A DNA stretch of 64,000 bases. It comes from Paracoccus everestensis. Its GTDB lineage: Bacteria > Pseudomonadota > Alphaproteobacteria > Rhodobacterales > Rhodobacteraceae. The DNA lies in NCBI RefSeq assembly GCF_021491915.1, contig NZ_CP090836.1, forward strand, positions 347,001 through 411,000. Reading direction: 5' to 3'. Of this stretch, positions 18,201-26,636 are shown piece by piece. The notes beneath the pieces are model-generated. The model made no database searches and was not told where the DNA came from. It worked only from the letters and a program-made list of their open reading frames with translations. The position numbers and the translations under genes were made by a program. Every line of letters begins with the position of its first letter. Positions within the stretch are counted from its first letter, which is position 1.

Positions 18201-18749
18201 GGCAATGACCGGCTGCTGGGACAATCGGGCAATGACAGCATCCGGGGAGACGAGGGCAACGATTCGCTGTGGGGCGATGCGGGGGACGATCTTCTTTATG
18301 GGGGCTTGGGCAACGATGCCCTTTGGGGTGGCGCGGGTTCCGACCGGCTGTGGGGCGACGCCGGCAACGATGTCCTGAACGGCGGCGATCTTCGCGACAT
18401 CCTGTCCGGCGGGCTTGGCAACGACACGCTGATCGGCGGGGGCGGCAACGACGGGATGTCGGGCGGCGCCGGCGCGGACGTGTTCCGTTTCATGTCGTGG
18501 CGTGACAGCACCACGGCGGCGGCCGACATCATCCATGATTTCCGGGCGAACAGCGACCGGCTGGACCTGCGCGCCATTGGCTTGGGCTATGTCGACGATT
18601 CGCAGTTCACCGCGGCACGCCAGGTCCGCTGGCAGCACGTCGGCGCCGAGACACGGGTTCTGGCCGATCTGAACGGCGACGGAAAGGCGGATTTCCTGCT
18701 GCGGCTTTCGGGCCATATCGACCTGGACCGCGGCGATTTCCTGTTGTGA
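15299..18749 (+). CDS. RTX calcium-binding-repeat protein, predicted type I secreted (frameshifted)
   Basis: Two consecutive reading frames make one gene of about 1149 codons once a single extra G at 17947-17953 is removed. Residues 1 to about 370 look like a beta-propeller-type domain without a signal peptide. From about 395 to 455 there is a first GGxGxD repeat block, and from about 527 to 1065 a long array of GGxGNDxLxGG nonapeptides that fold on Ca2+. The last about 85 residues (FRANSDRLDLRAIGLG, then LDRGDFLL) have the form of a C-terminal type I secretion signal. As read, translation stops at 18019 and the second part (about 18060-18749) loses its start. No ABC/HlyD secretion genes are nearby. 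Role probably adhesion or matrix, unproven. Confidence 0.85.
16880..18500 (+). repeat. RTX nonapeptide repeat array (27-bp unit)
   Basis: The DNA shows a diverged 27-bp periodicity coding two-residue variants of GGxGNDxLx. Five units depart from the pattern with the form (L/R)xDxxGNNHL, at 17237, 17372, 17669, 17858 and 18048. Their spacings are 135, 297, 189 and 190 bp, i.e. 5, 11 and 7 units and then 7 units plus one base. Confidence 0.9.
17947..17953 (+). other. Frameshift site: run of seven G in the RTX gene
   Basis: In the surrounding repeat the expected codons are CTG GGG GGC AGC GGC AAC GAT. The sequence has one G too many, after which the frame reads QRQRSSAGG and stops at 18019. Removing one G restores GGSGNDLLQAGSGND through to the stop at 18749. 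It may be real slippage, phase variation or a sequencing error. Confidence 0.85.
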
Positions 18750-18755
18750 CCGCTT

Positions 18756-19766
18756 TCAGGCCCCGGCCAGGCGCCCGGCCGCCCAAAGGGCCGCATCGGC
18801 CACGGCAGGATCGGGATCCCCGGCCAGCCCGCGCGCAAGGTCCGCCAGGGCGGGGTCGCCCGAATTGCCGATGGCATACAGGACATTGCGCACGAACCTG
18901 TCGCGCCCGATGCGCTTGATCGGGCTGCCCGAAAACCGCGCCCGAAAGCCTGCGTCGTCCAGGACCGCCAGTTCCGCCAGCGGCGGTGCGGCGACGATGC
19001 CGCGATAGCGCATTTCCGATCCCGCCTGGGCAAACTTGTTCCAGGGACACACGGCCAGGCAATCGTCGCAGCCATAGATTCGGTTGCCCATCATGGGACG
19101 CAGTTCGGGATCGACCGGGCCTTTATGCTCGATCGTCAGATAGGAAATGCAGCGCCGCGCATCCAGTTGATAGGGGGCGGGAAAGGCCTCGGTCGGGCAG
19201 GCGTCCAGGCAGGCGCGGCAGGATCCGCAATGAGAAACCTCGGGCGCATCGGGGGGCAGGGGGATGGTGGTGAAGATCGACCCCAGGAAGAACCAGCTTC
19301 CCAGGTCGCGCGACAACAGGTTCGTGTGCTTGCCCTGCCAGCCCAGGCCCGCCGCCTGTGCCAGGGGCTTTTCCATGACCGGCGCGGTATCGACAAAGAC
19401 CTTGATCTGTTCGCCCGGCACCTGCTCCAGCAGCCAGCGGCCAAGCTGTTTCAGCCGCTTCTTGACCAGGTCGTGATAATCGCGCCCTTGGGCATAAACG
19501 CTGATCGCCGCGCGGTCGGGCCGGTCCAGCAGGGCCAGCGGATCGTGGTCGGGCGTGTACAGCTCGGCCAGGACGATCACCGATTTTGCCTCTGGCCACA
19601 GTTGGGCCGGATTGCCGCGCCAATGGGTCCGTTCGGCCATCCAGTCCATCTGGCCATGCCGCCCGGCATCCAGGAACTGCTGCAACCGCTCGGCCGCTTG
19701 TGGGACCGCATCCGGGGTCGTGACCCGCATCTGGGAAAATCCGACCGCCTTTGATTCGGCAGCCAC
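18756..19766 (-). CDS. queG: Epoxyqueuosine reductase
   Basis: Cobalamin-dependent iron-sulphur enzyme for the last step of queuosine synthesis in tRNA. Visible features are the conserved Asp in [26 protein letters not shown], a first ferredoxin-type cluster [12 protein letters not shown], a second cluster formed by RRCISY and [11 protein letters not shown], and a C-terminal HEAT-like tail. The start is unclear. GTG at 19766 (336 residues) gives the normal N-terminus; an ATG at 19847 would run through the intergenic repeat and into the end of the GST gene and has no Shine-Dalgarno. The gene ends 6 bp from the convergent RTX gene. Confidence 0.9.
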   Translation of the reverse strand: MAAESKAVGFSQMRVTTPDAVPQAAERLQQFLDAGRHGQMDWMAERTHWRGNPAQLWPEAKSVIVLAELYTPDHDPLALLDRPDRAAISVYAQGRDYHDLVKKRLKQLGRWLLEQVPGEQIKVFVDTAPVMEKPLAQAAGLGWQGKHTNLLSRDLGSWFFLGSIFTTIPLPPDAPEVSHCGSCRACLDACPTEAFPAPYQLDARRCISYLTIEHKGPVDPELRPMMGNRIYGCDDCLAVCPWNKFAQAGSEMRYRGIVAAPPLAELAVLDDAGFRARFSGSPIKRIGRDRFVRNVLYAIGNSGDPALADLARGLAGDPDPAVADAALWAAGRLAGA

Positions 19767-19779
19767 GCGCTTTTTCAGC

Positions 19780-19822
19780 TTGGACCAAATATCCCGGGGG
19801 GTCTGGGGGGCTGGCCCCCCAG
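19780..19822. repeat. Dispersed intergenic GGATATTT/poly-G element with hairpin, copy 2
   Basis: TTGGACCAAATATCCCGGGGGG shares the core of copy 1 at 7911. It is followed by CTGGGGGGC-TG-GCCCCCCAG (19803-19822), a 9-bp stem. It separates the GST stop (19825) from the start of queG, both on the minus strand, and so would act as a terminator after GST while supplying the leader of queG. Confidence 0.6.
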
Positions 19823-19824
19823 TT

Positions 19825-20511
19825 CTATCCGAAATCAAGCTCGGCATAATGGGGGGCGGGGTGAATCCCCGGAACCTGGTCGGCCAGGATCGACCGGAAG
19901 GCCGGACGCGACTTGATCGTTGCATACCAGTCGCGCAGGCTGTCCGACCGGTCCCAGTCCACGTCCGAGATGTAATCCAGGCAAGAGAAATGCGCAGCCG
20001 CCGTGAAATCGGCCAGCGACAGGCTGTTGCCCGCCAGCCAGCGGCGGGTTTCCAGCAGCGTGGCGAGATAGTCGATATGCTCCTTGATCGCGCGCAGCCC
20101 GTCCTTGACCACCCGGCTGTCGGGATAGCCCTGGCGGGTAACCTTTTTCCACACGCGTTCCGTCAGGATGGGGGTCGTCACCTCGACGTTGAACTTGTCG
20201 TCGAACCAGGCGCACAGGCGGCGCACCTCGTGGCGCTCCAGCGGGGTGGCGGGCATCAAGGCGGGCTGGGGGACGGCCTCGTCCAGGTACTCGATGATCG
20301 CCTGGCTTTCGGCCAGCATGATACCGCGATGGCGCAGGACCGGCAGCTTTCCGGCCGGATTGCGGCGCTTCAGGTCGGGCGGGCTTTCCCAGTAACGCTC
20401 CTCGACCAGTTCGACCTCGATGCGCTTTTCGGCCAGCACCAGCCGAACCTTGCGGCAAAAGGGCGACAAGGGCGAATGGTAAAGCCGGGTGGTCTGGGTG
20501 TTGGTGTTCAT
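19825..20511 (-). CDS. Glutathione S-transferase family protein
   Basis: A 228-residue GST. The N-terminal thioredoxin-like domain begins [20 protein letters not shown], with a Ser/Cys near the usual catalytic position, and contains the glutathione-binding NPAGKLPVL (cis-Pro) and [13 protein letters not shown]. The C-terminal helical domain (about 90-228) includes [17 protein letters not shown] with the N-capping box Asp. Substrate unknown; a detoxification or thiol-exchange role is likely. ATG at 20511 is chosen from the domain start. It lies between mtgA and queG, all on the minus strand, but spacing suggests a separate message. Confidence 0.88.
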   Translation of the reverse strand: MNTNTQTTRLYHSPLSPFCRKVRLVLAEKRIEVELVEERYWESPPDLKRRNPAGKLPVLRHRGIMLAESQAIIEYLDEAVPQPALMPATPLERHEVRRLCAWFDDKFNVEVTTPILTERVWKKVTRQGYPDSRVVKDGLRAIKEHIDYLATLLETRRWLAGNSLSLADFTAAAHFSCLDYISDVDWDRSDSLRDWYATIKSRPAFRSILADQVPGIHPAPHYAELDFG

Positions 20512-20591
20512 CGCCTGCTTCAAGAATCCCTGCGTCGCAATCGGGCCTTGATAAGCCTGTGCCCGCCTTGTTTCAACCAAGACGGGCAAGC

Positions 20592-21302
20592 TTACAGGCA
20601 ATCGGCGCGGCCGTCGCGTGCAATCGTGGCCGCCCCGTCGGCAATCGCACGGGACCGGGCCGAGGCGCGGCCGGGGCTGCGGGTCTTGGGCGCGGGCAGG
20701 ACGGCGGCAAGCCGTGCGGCCTGCACCTTTGTCAGCTTGTCGGGGGTCGTGCCGAAATATTCGCGCGCCGCAGCCTCGATCCCGAAGATGCCGGGGCCGA
20801 ATTCGGCCACGTTCAGATAAACCTCCAGGATGCGGCGCTTGGACCAGAAGGCCTCGATCATGGGGGTAAAGGCGGTTTCAAGCGCCTTGCGCGCCCAGCT
20901 GCGACCTTGCCACAGGAACACGTTCTTGGCGGTCTGCTGGGTCAGGGTGGACGCGCCGCGCGTTGATCCCGATGCCACGACCTTGCGGATCTCGGTCATG
21001 TCGAAGCCCCAATGCGCGCAGAAATTCGCATCCTCGGCCGCCACGACCGACCGGCGCATGACGGGGGCGATATTCTCGATATCGGTCCAGGACCAGGGTT
21101 CGGTCGCCTCGGCCACGATGGTCCAGGTGGTTGGCGGATTGATCAAGGCATAGAACATCACCAGCCCGACCATCAGCGCCAGAAAGCGCAGCGCCAGCCA
21201 GCGTGCCCAGATCAGCAGGCGGCGCAGGGGACGCCAGCGTATTGCGGGAATCCCCGTGTCGGCCTCGGCGGCGGGGGGGCTGAACAAAAGGCGAATGACC
21301 AT
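20592..21302 (-). CDS. mtgA: Monofunctional biosynthetic peptidoglycan transglycosylase
   Basis: A 236-residue membrane-anchored glycosyltransferase of family GT51 that polymerises lipid II in the periplasm. One membrane segment lies at about 33-55. The GT51 motifs follow in order: VAAEDANFCAHWGFD (catalytic Glu), STRGASTLTQQTAKN, RKALETAFT and KRRILEVYLNVAEFGPGIFGIEAA. There is no transpeptidase domain, as expected for MtgA. The ATG at 21302 lacks an obvious ribosome-binding site. The C-terminus is extended by a short Ala/Arg-rich tail. Confidence 0.93.
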   Translation of the reverse strand: MVIRLLFSPPAAEADTGIPAIRWRPLRRLLIWARWLALRFLALMVGLVMFYALINPPTTWTIVAEATEPWSWTDIENIAPVMRRSVVAAEDANFCAHWGFDMTEIRKVVASGSTRGASTLTQQTAKNVFLWQGRSWARKALETAFTPMIEAFWSKRRILEVYLNVAEFGPGIFGIEAAAREYFGTTPDKLTKVQAARLAAVLPAPKTRSPGRASARSRAIADGAATIARDGRADCL

Positions 21303-21335
21303 GGGCCGCCGTGTCTCATGCAGCCCGGTCTTGCG

Positions 21336-21857
21336 TCAAGCGCCCGTGGCGGGCGGTGCCGCCGTCGCGTCGCCCGACAGCGCATCGCGCAGCCGGTCCT
21401 CGTCCTGCTGGGACAGCGAGGTTTGCAGCACGCGCCCCCGGCGATGAAAGGATTGCAGCCGGTCAAGCACCTTGTCGGCGGTCATCTTGCGCAACAGCAC
21501 GAAGACCGCCGATCCGCCCGGCGGCAGGGCGCGGGCGGTGTCGCGCATGAAATCGTCGTTGATGCCGATATCGGTCAGCCGCCCGGCAAGCGCCCCGGAT
21601 GCCGCACCGACCGCGGCGCCGATCAGCGGGTTCAGGAACACCAGGCCGATCAGCGTCCCCCAGAAGCCGCCGCCAAGCGCGCCTGCCGCCGTCAGGTTCA
21701 CCGCCTGGTGCAGGGTGAAGCCGTCTTCGCCCGCACGGGTGACAACAACCGCGTCCTCCATCTCGATCAGGTATTCCCCCTGCATCTTCACCAGTTCGGC
21801 GCGCAGTTCGAATCCGCTGGCTTCGTCGTCGAAGGCAATGACGATCAGGTCCGACAT
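21336..21857 (-). CDS. DUF1269-family membrane-associated protein
   Basis: A 173-residue protein of a widespread uncharacterised family. The N-terminus is soluble (MSDLIVIAFDDEASGFELR). The middle has a long glycine/alanine-rich hydrophobic stretch at about 65-105 (GALGGGFWGTLIGLVFLNPLIGAAVGAASGALAG), possibly a membrane hairpin. DIGINDDFMRDTARALPPGGSAVFVLLR is the family's typical C-terminal block. AAGGAGG lies 5 nt before the ATG at 21857, indicating strong translation. Members are often linked with envelope or general stress, but the role is not known. Confidence 0.8.
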   Translation of the reverse strand: MSDLIVIAFDDEASGFELRAELVKMQGEYLIEMEDAVVVTRAGEDGFTLHQAVNLTAAGALGGGFWGTLIGLVFLNPLIGAAVGAASGALAGRLTDIGINDDFMRDTARALPPGGSAVFVLLRKMTADKVLDRLQSFHRRGRVLQTSLSQQDEDRLRDALSGDATAAPPATGA

Positions 21858-21999
21858 GGTTTCCTCCTTGGGTCTGGCTGACAAAATGGCCGTGGCATCG
21901 GCAGGTTCCAGCAATATGAAGGCAGACGGCGAAAATTTCTTGAAAACAGCAGGCTTGCTGCGCCATATCGGGCCATCCGCAACGACCTGGCCGCATGGG

Positions 22000-22308
22000 A
22001 TGAGAGTTTTTGCCACCTTGATCCTGATGGTATCGCTTCTGGCGATGTCTGTCACGGTGGCAAGCGCGGACATCACGCAGCCCCCGTGCAGTTCCCAGAT
22101 CCGCGCTGACAATCTGTGCTATGCGGCAGGTATGCCCGGCAGTCAGGCCGAAACGGCCAAGAAACCCGGCATCTGCTTTATCTGCCTGGCACTGGGCGGC
22201 GGCGTGATGGATGCGGCACGGCCGGGAAAGCAACTTCCTGTGGGCTTTGGCAAGGCCGTCCTGGCTGATACCCGCTGGACGCTTCCCTGGCGCCCGCCCC
22301 GCGCCTGA
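22000..22308 (+). CDS. Small secreted cysteine-containing protein, DUF2946-like (hypothetical)
   Basis: A predicted 102-residue protein with a signal peptide (RVFATLILMVSLLAMSVTVASA, cleavage near residue 23). It is followed by four cysteines: PPC, NLCY and the pair GICFIC. The pattern loosely recalls DUF2946 proteins, small exported proteins often found near copper genes, but the match is weak and I do not claim a function. The start at 22000 is chosen for the signal peptide; there is no good ribosome-binding site. The upstream 142 bp hold the divergent promoters of this gene and the DUF1269 gene. Confidence 0.5.
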   Translation: MRVFATLILMVSLLAMSVTVASADITQPPCSSQIRADNLCYAAGMPGSQAETAKKPGICFICLALGGGVMDAARPGKQLPVGFGKAVLADTRWTLPWRPPRA

Positions 22309-22395
22309 TCTTCCGGCTGCATCAATCCTGCCTCGTCCGGGGCAATGCTGTTATCCTTGCGCCGCGTTGCGGCCGCAAGTTCCAGGAGATCGACA

Positions 22396-22842
22396 ATGAC
22401 CCATTACACCACCGACACCCGCCTCATCATCCCGAAACTGCAGGGGCTTTATGCCGCCCTGGCACCGCTGACGGTGCTTTTCATGCGCCTGATCGCGGGC
22501 ATCACCTTCATGGTCCATGGCTGGCCCAAGATCCTGGCGCCGATGGGCGCGGTCGGCATGGTCGAGGGGCTGGGCTTTTATCCCGGCTGGCTTTGGGCGC
22601 CGCTGCTGGCCGCGACCGAGTTCTTTGGGGGGCTGTTGCTGGCCTTGGGCCTGCTGACGCGTCCGGCGGCCTTTGCCACCTCCATCGTCCTGTGCGTCAC
22701 GACCTATTTCCACTGGGTCGTTCAGGCCGAGGGATTCTCGGGGGCGGAAAAATCGCTGCTGTGGCTGGCGATCACGCTGTATTTCGTCGCCCATGGCGGC
22801 GGCAGGCTGTCTGTTGACCGGGCGATGGGCAAGCAGTTCTGA
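22396..22842 (+). CDS. DoxX-family membrane protein
   Basis: A 148-residue protein with four membrane segments of the DoxX/SURF4-like family. Family landmarks are [37 protein letters not shown] and [22 protein letters not shown]. Homologues take part in thiosulphate or quinone redox reactions or in redox stress, but for most the activity is unknown. GGAG lies 7 nt before the ATG. It is closed by the strong terminator at 22891-22930. Confidence 0.85.
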   Translation: MTHYTTDTRLIIPKLQGLYAALAPLTVLFMRLIAGITFMVHGWPKILAPMGAVGMVEGLGFYPGWLWAPLLAATEFFGGLLLALGLLTRPAAFATSIVLCVTTYFHWVVQAEGFSGAEKSLLWLAITLYFVAHGGGRLSVDRAMGKQF

Positions 22843-22890
22843 CAACGGCGGGGCGGGCCTTGTCCCGCCCCAAATCTGACGGACAACAAG

Positions 22891-22930
22891 AAAAAGCCCC
22901 CGGAAAACCGAAGTTTTCCGGGGGCTTTTT
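22891..22930. terminator. Bidirectional rho-independent terminator between doxX and tRNA-Leu
   Basis: AAAAAGCCCCCGGAAAAC and GTTTTCCGGGGGCTTTTT form a perfect 18-bp stem with the tetraloop CGAA. The A/T ends give a U-run on both strands, so it ends both the doxX message and the tRNA-Leu precursor. Confidence 0.93.
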
Positions 22931-22931
22931 A

Positions 22932-23016
22932 TGGTGCCCAGAAGAGGACTCGAACCTCCACGCCTTGCGGCACACGGACCTGAACCGTGCGCGTCTACCA
23001 ATTCCGCCATCTGGGC
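22932..23016 (-). tRNA. tRNA-Leu (anticodon CAG)
   Basis: The minus strand folds as a class II tRNA. The acceptor GCCCAGA pairs with TCTGGGC, and the 3' CCA is encoded. The anticodon stem CACGG/CCGTG encloses the loop TTCAGGT, giving CAG. A long variable arm typical of leucine and a GGTTCGAGTCC T-arm follow. 85 nt including CCA. Confidence 0.96.
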
Positions 23017-23189
23017 CAACTGGTGTGGGCGGGTCTCTAAAGCCAGTCGCGGGGGGCGTCAATGGGGGTGGGGCAGAAATCTTGCGAAAATCCATCCGCT
23101 GTCCCCGCGCCCCCGCCGCCCGCCTTGTCGCGGCCCGCGCGCGGGGGTATGGAACGGACGGATATCGGCATGAAGGAGGCGAAACGCCC

Positions 23190-24176
23190 ATGGCGAAACT
23201 GGTCACGATCTATGGCGGCTCGGGCTTTGTCGGCCGGCACGTCGCCCGTCAGATGGCCAAGCGCGGCTGGCGCGTCCGCATTGCCGTCCGCCGCCCGGAC
23301 GAGGCGCTGTTCACCCGCACCTATGGCGCGGTGGGCCAGGTCCAGCCGGTCCTGTGCAACATCCGCGACGACCTGTCCGTGCGCGCCGCCATGGCGGGGG
23401 CCGATGCCGTGGTGAACTGCGTCAATATCCTGGCCCCCAAGGGCAAGAGCAATTTCCAGACAGTGTTCGAGGAGGGCGCCGAACGGATCGCCCGCCTGTC
23501 GGTCGAGATGGGCGTTTCGCGCATGGTCCATATCTCGGGCCTGGGGGTCGATCCCGAATCGGACACCCCTTATATCGCGACCAAGGCGCGGGGCGAATCG
23601 GCGGTGCTGAAGCATCGCCCCGATGCGGTGATCCTGCGGCCTTCCGTCATTTTCGGGCAGGGCGACAATTTCTATAACCGCTTTGCCGCCATGACGCGCC
23701 TTGGCCCCGTGTTGCCGGTGATCGGCGGCAAGACCCGGCTGCAGCCGGTCTTTGTCGATGACGTGGCGCTTGCCGTCGTCAAGGGCGCGACGGGCGAGGC
23801 CGCGCCCGGCATCTATGAACTGGGCGGTCCCGACGTGATGACCGTGAAAGAGGTCGCGGACCAGGTTCTGCGCACCACGATGCGTCGGCGCGGCGTGGTG
23901 AACCTGCCCTTCTGGTTCGCGAACCTGGGCGCACGGATGCTGGGCATTGTGCAGTTCGTGACGGGCGGATTGTTCACCAATTCCCTTTTGACGCGCGACC
24001 AGATCGCCCTGCTGCGCACCGACAACGTCGTGTCGCCCGGCGCCCGGGGCTTTGCGGATCTGGGAATCCAGCCCGTCGCGTCGGATGCGGTGATCGAAGA
24101 CTATCTGTGGCGGTTCCGTCCTTCGGGGCAATATGATGCGATCAAGCAATCGGCCAAGAACCTGCGCGCCGACTGA
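23190..24176 (+). CDS. NDUFA9-like NAD(P)-binding protein (complex I accessory subunit family)
   Basis: A 328-residue atypical short-chain dehydrogenase/epimerase. The N-terminal [21 protein letters not shown] (5-25) is the Rossmann NAD(P) motif. The usual catalytic Tyr-x-x-x-Lys appears only as YIATKARGE. The protein resembles the mitochondrial 39-kDa NDUFA9 subunit and its alphaproteobacterial homologues, which bind NADPH and support complex I, and also NAD-dependent epimerases generally. GGAGG lies 10 nt before the ATG. It overlaps uppP by one base (TGATG), so the two are cotranscribed. Confidence 0.85.
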   Translation: MAKLVTIYGGSGFVGRHVARQMAKRGWRVRIAVRRPDEALFTRTYGAVGQVQPVLCNIRDDLSVRAAMAGADAVVNCVNILAPKGKSNFQTVFEEGAERIARLSVEMGVSRMVHISGLGVDPESDTPYIATKARGESAVLKHRPDAVILRPSVIFGQGDNFYNRFAAMTRLGPVLPVIGGKTRLQPVFVDDVALAVVKGATGEAAPGIYELGGPDVMTVKEVADQVLRTTMRRRGVVNLPFWFANLGARMLGIVQFVTGGLFTNSLLTRDQIALLRTDNVVSPGARGFADLGIQPVASDAVIEDYLWRFRPSGQYDAIKQSAKNLRAD

Positions 24177-24979
24177 TGGAATCCAACACGATCGTCGCCG
24201 CAGCCCTCGGGGTTCTCGAGGGGCTTACGGAATTCATTCCAGTATCCTCGACAGGGCACATCCTGCTGGCAGGCCATTTCCTGGGCTTCGATTCCCCCGG
24301 CCGGTCGTTCGAGGTGCTGATCCAGCTGGGTGCGCTGCTGGCGATCCTGGGCGTCTATTCCACCCGGATCGTGCAAATCCTGTCGGCTGCGCCCCATGAT
24401 CCCGCCGCGCGGCGGTTTCTGGGGGCCGTGCTGTTGGCCTTTCTGCCTGCGGCAGTAGTAGGCGCTTTTGCGCATGGCTTCATCAAGTCGGTACTGTTCG
24501 AAACGCCCATGCTGATCGCGGTCATGCTGATCCTGGGCGGGATCGTTCTTCTGTGGGTGGACCGCCGCGCCGACCACCCGATCTATGCGCGGGCCGAGGA
24601 TTTGCCCCTCTCCGTGGCCTTCAGGATCGGCCTGTTCCAATGCGTGGCGATGATCCCCGGCGTGTCGCGGTCGGGCGCGACCATCGTGGGCGGGCTGCTG
24701 CTGGGCGCGGACAAGCGCGCGGCGGCCGAATTTTCCTTCTTTCTGGCGATGCCGACGATGTTCGGAGCATTCGCCCTGGATCTGTTCAAGAACCGTGACC
24801 TTCTGGATGCAAGCGCCCTGGGCAATATCGCCGTGGGCTTTGTGGCAGCCCTGGTCAGCGCGCTGATCGTGGTCCGCTGGCTGCTGAACTATGTATCGCA
24901 GCATGGCTATGCGCTGTTTGGCTGGTGGCGCATCATCGTGGGATGCGTTGTCCTGCTGGTGCTTTCCGTATTTGGGTAA
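24176..24979 (+). CDS. uppP: Undecaprenyl-diphosphatase
   Basis: A 267-residue membrane protein (BacA/UppP) with about eight membrane segments. It dephosphorylates undecaprenyl diphosphate at the inner membrane to recycle the lipid carrier for cell-wall synthesis. The two catalytic motifs are visible: [15 protein letters not shown] (14-28) and the [10 protein letters not shown] box (about 160-170). The start overlaps the previous stop. An AT-rich structured region follows directly. Confidence 0.95.
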   Translation: MESNTIVAAALGVLEGLTEFIPVSSTGHILLAGHFLGFDSPGRSFEVLIQLGALLAILGVYSTRIVQILSAAPHDPAARRFLGAVLLAFLPAAVVGAFAHGFIKSVLFETPMLIAVMLILGGIVLLWVDRRADHPIYARAEDLPLSVAFRIGLFQCVAMIPGVSRSGATIVGGLLLGADKRAAAEFSFFLAMPTMFGAFALDLFKNRDLLDASALGNIAVGFVAALVSALIVVRWLLNYVSQHGYALFGWWRIIVGCVVLLVLSVFG

Positions 24980-24985
24980 CCTATT

Positions 24986-25064
24986 CTGACCTAATTTTTG
25001 GGGGCGAAGCGAATTTATTTGGCTTTGGCGCCATAAATATGGGGTTTAGGTCAGCATAGCTGAC
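24986..25064 (+). promoter_or_regulatory. AT-rich structured leader region upstream of gltD with mutually exclusive stems
   Basis: The 152 bp between uppP and gltD are strikingly AT-rich. CTGACCTAA (24986-24994) pairs perfectly with TTAGGTCAG (25046-25054). Inside it ATTTAT/ATAAAT (25013-25018 with 25033-25038), extended by GGC/GCC, forms a second stem. The 3' arm of the outer stem overlaps the first arm of a compact hairpin GTCAGC-ATA-GCTGAC (25050-25064) followed by TTTTAATGGTTTTT. The two folds cannot coexist, as in attenuators. It could equally be the uppP terminator. No family is recognised. Confidence 0.5.
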
Positions 25065-25131
25065 TTTTAATGGTTTTTGCCTTGGTTTATTGCGGCTGTG
25101 GAAGTTCCTGTCATTGGAAGGTCGCGCAGCC

Positions 25132-26628
25132 ATGGCCACGCAGAAGATGCTCAAATTCGTCTCGACTCCGCGCGAAACGCCGATCAAGCGCCCCGCGACC
25201 GAACGCAGCGAGGATTTCCACGAGATTTATCGCGAATTTGCCGATGCCAAGGCTGCCGAACAGGCCAGCCGCTGCAGCCAATGCGGCGTGCCTTATTGCC
25301 AGTCGCATTGCCCGCTGCACAACAACATCCCCGACTGGCTGCGCCTGACTGCCGAAGGCCGGCTGGAAGAAGCCTATCATGTCAGCCAGGCCACCAACAC
25401 CTTTCCGGAAATCTGCGGCCGCATCTGTCCGCAGGACCGTTTGTGCGAAGGCAACTGCGTGATCGAACAGTCGGGCCATGGCACCGTCACCATCGGCTCG
25501 ATCGAGAAATACATCACCGACACCGCTTGGGAGATGGGCTGGGTCAAGCCCGCCGCGCCCCTGGTGGAACGGGCCGAAAGCGTGGGCATCATCGGCGCGG
25601 GGCCGGGTGGCCTTGCCGCCGCCGATATGCTGCGCCGCCAGGGGTTCCAGGTCACGGTCTATGACCGCTATGACCGGGCGGGCGGGCTGATGACCTATGG
25701 CATCCCCGGCTTCAAGCTGGAAAAGGACGTGGTCATGCGCCGCAACGCATGGCTGGAAGACGGCGGCGTGGAATTCGTGCTGAACTGCAACGTGGGCCAG
25801 GACATCAGCTTTGACGCCATCCGGGGCAAACATGACGCGGTGCTGATCGCCACGGGCGTTTACAAGACCCGCGACCTGGATCTGGACAATGCCGATGCGG
25901 GCGGGGTGGTGCGGGCCATCGACTATCTGACCGCATCCAACAAGGTGGAGTTCGGCGACGAGGTTCCCGATTACGACGATGGCGAACTGAACGCCCGGGG
26001 CAAGCGCGTGGTCGTGATCGGCGGCGGCGACACGGCCATGGACTGCGTGCGCACGGCGATCCGCCAGGGCGCGCTGTCGGTGAAATGCCTTTACCGCCGC
26101 GACCGCGCCAATATGCCGGGATCGCAGCGCGAGGTTCAGAACGCCGAGGAAGAAGGCGTCGAATTCGTCTGGATGTCCGCGCCGGGCAAGTTCATCGGCC
26201 ATGTCACCGGCGATTTCGCCGCCAACCAGGAAGCCGACGTGGATGGTCCGGTGCGGACCGTCACGCAGATTGCCTCGGTCGGCATCCAGAAGATGCGCCT
26301 TGGCGCGCCGGATGTGACGGGCCGCCAGTCGCCCGAACTGATCGAGGGCGCAGATTACGACGAACCCGCCGACCTGGTCATCAAGGCCCTGGGCTTCGAA
26401 CCCGAGGATCTGCCGAAGCTGTGGGGCGTCGACGGGCTGGAGGTCACCCGCTGGGGCACCATCAAGGCCAATTTCCAGACCCACCAGACCAGCCTGCCGG
26501 GCGTCTTTGCCGTGGGCGACATCGTGCGCGGCGCGTCGCTGGTCGTCTGGGCGATCCGCGACGGGCGCGAGGCCGCCGAATCCATCGCCGGTTTCCTGAC
26601 GGGCGAAGCCCGCATCGCGGCGGAATAG
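25132..26628 (+). CDS. gltD: Glutamate synthase (NADPH) small subunit
   Basis: A 498-residue subunit that passes electrons from NADPH through FAD to GltB in the GS-GOGAT route of ammonium assimilation. The N-terminal Fe-S segment has CSQCGVPYCQSHCPLHNNIPDW and CGRICPQDRLCEGNC. The FAD-binding loop is IIGAGPGGLAAADML (about 160-174), and the NADPH-binding loop is VVIGGGDTAMDC. The ATG at 25132 gives the normal N-terminus (ATQKMLKF); a TTG at 25090 is possible but unlikely. GGAAGG lies 10 nt upstream. Confidence 0.95.
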   Translation: MATQKMLKFVSTPRETPIKRPATERSEDFHEIYREFADAKAAEQASRCSQCGVPYCQSHCPLHNNIPDWLRLTAEGRLEEAYHVSQATNTFPEICGRICPQDRLCEGNCVIEQSGHGTVTIGSIEKYITDTAWEMGWVKPAAPLVERAESVGIIGAGPGGLAAADMLRRQGFQVTVYDRYDRAGGLMTYGIPGFKLEKDVVMRRNAWLEDGGVEFVLNCNVGQDISFDAIRGKHDAVLIATGVYKTRDLDLDNADAGGVVRAIDYLTASNKVEFGDEVPDYDDGELNARGKRVVVIGGGDTAMDCVRTAIRQGALSVKCLYRRDRANMPGSQREVQNAEEEGVEFVWMSAPGKFIGHVTGDFAANQEADVDGPVRTVTQIASVGIQKMRLGAPDVTGRQSPELIEGADYDEPADLVIKALGFEPEDLPKLWGVDGLEVTRWGTIKANFQTHQTSLPGVFAVGDIVRGASLVVWAIRDGREAAESIAGFLTGEARIAAE

Positions 26629-26636
26629 AGGCGGTG

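Noticed and set aside
16880..18500. Regular DNA repeats considered as a CRISPR array
   Set aside because: The unit is 27 bp of diverged coding repeat with no unique spacers and no cas genes nearby. It codes RTX nonapeptides.
15368..18716. Minus-strand repeat-rich open frames opposite the RTX gene
   Set aside because: They mirror the 27-bp periodicity of the RTX repeats. The plus frame has the GGxGNDxL pattern and the secretion signal.
22932..23016. tRNA-Leu as the attachment site of a genomic island
   Set aside because: No integrase lies next to it and no repeated 3' tRNA segment is visible. Flanking genes are ordinary chromosomal genes.
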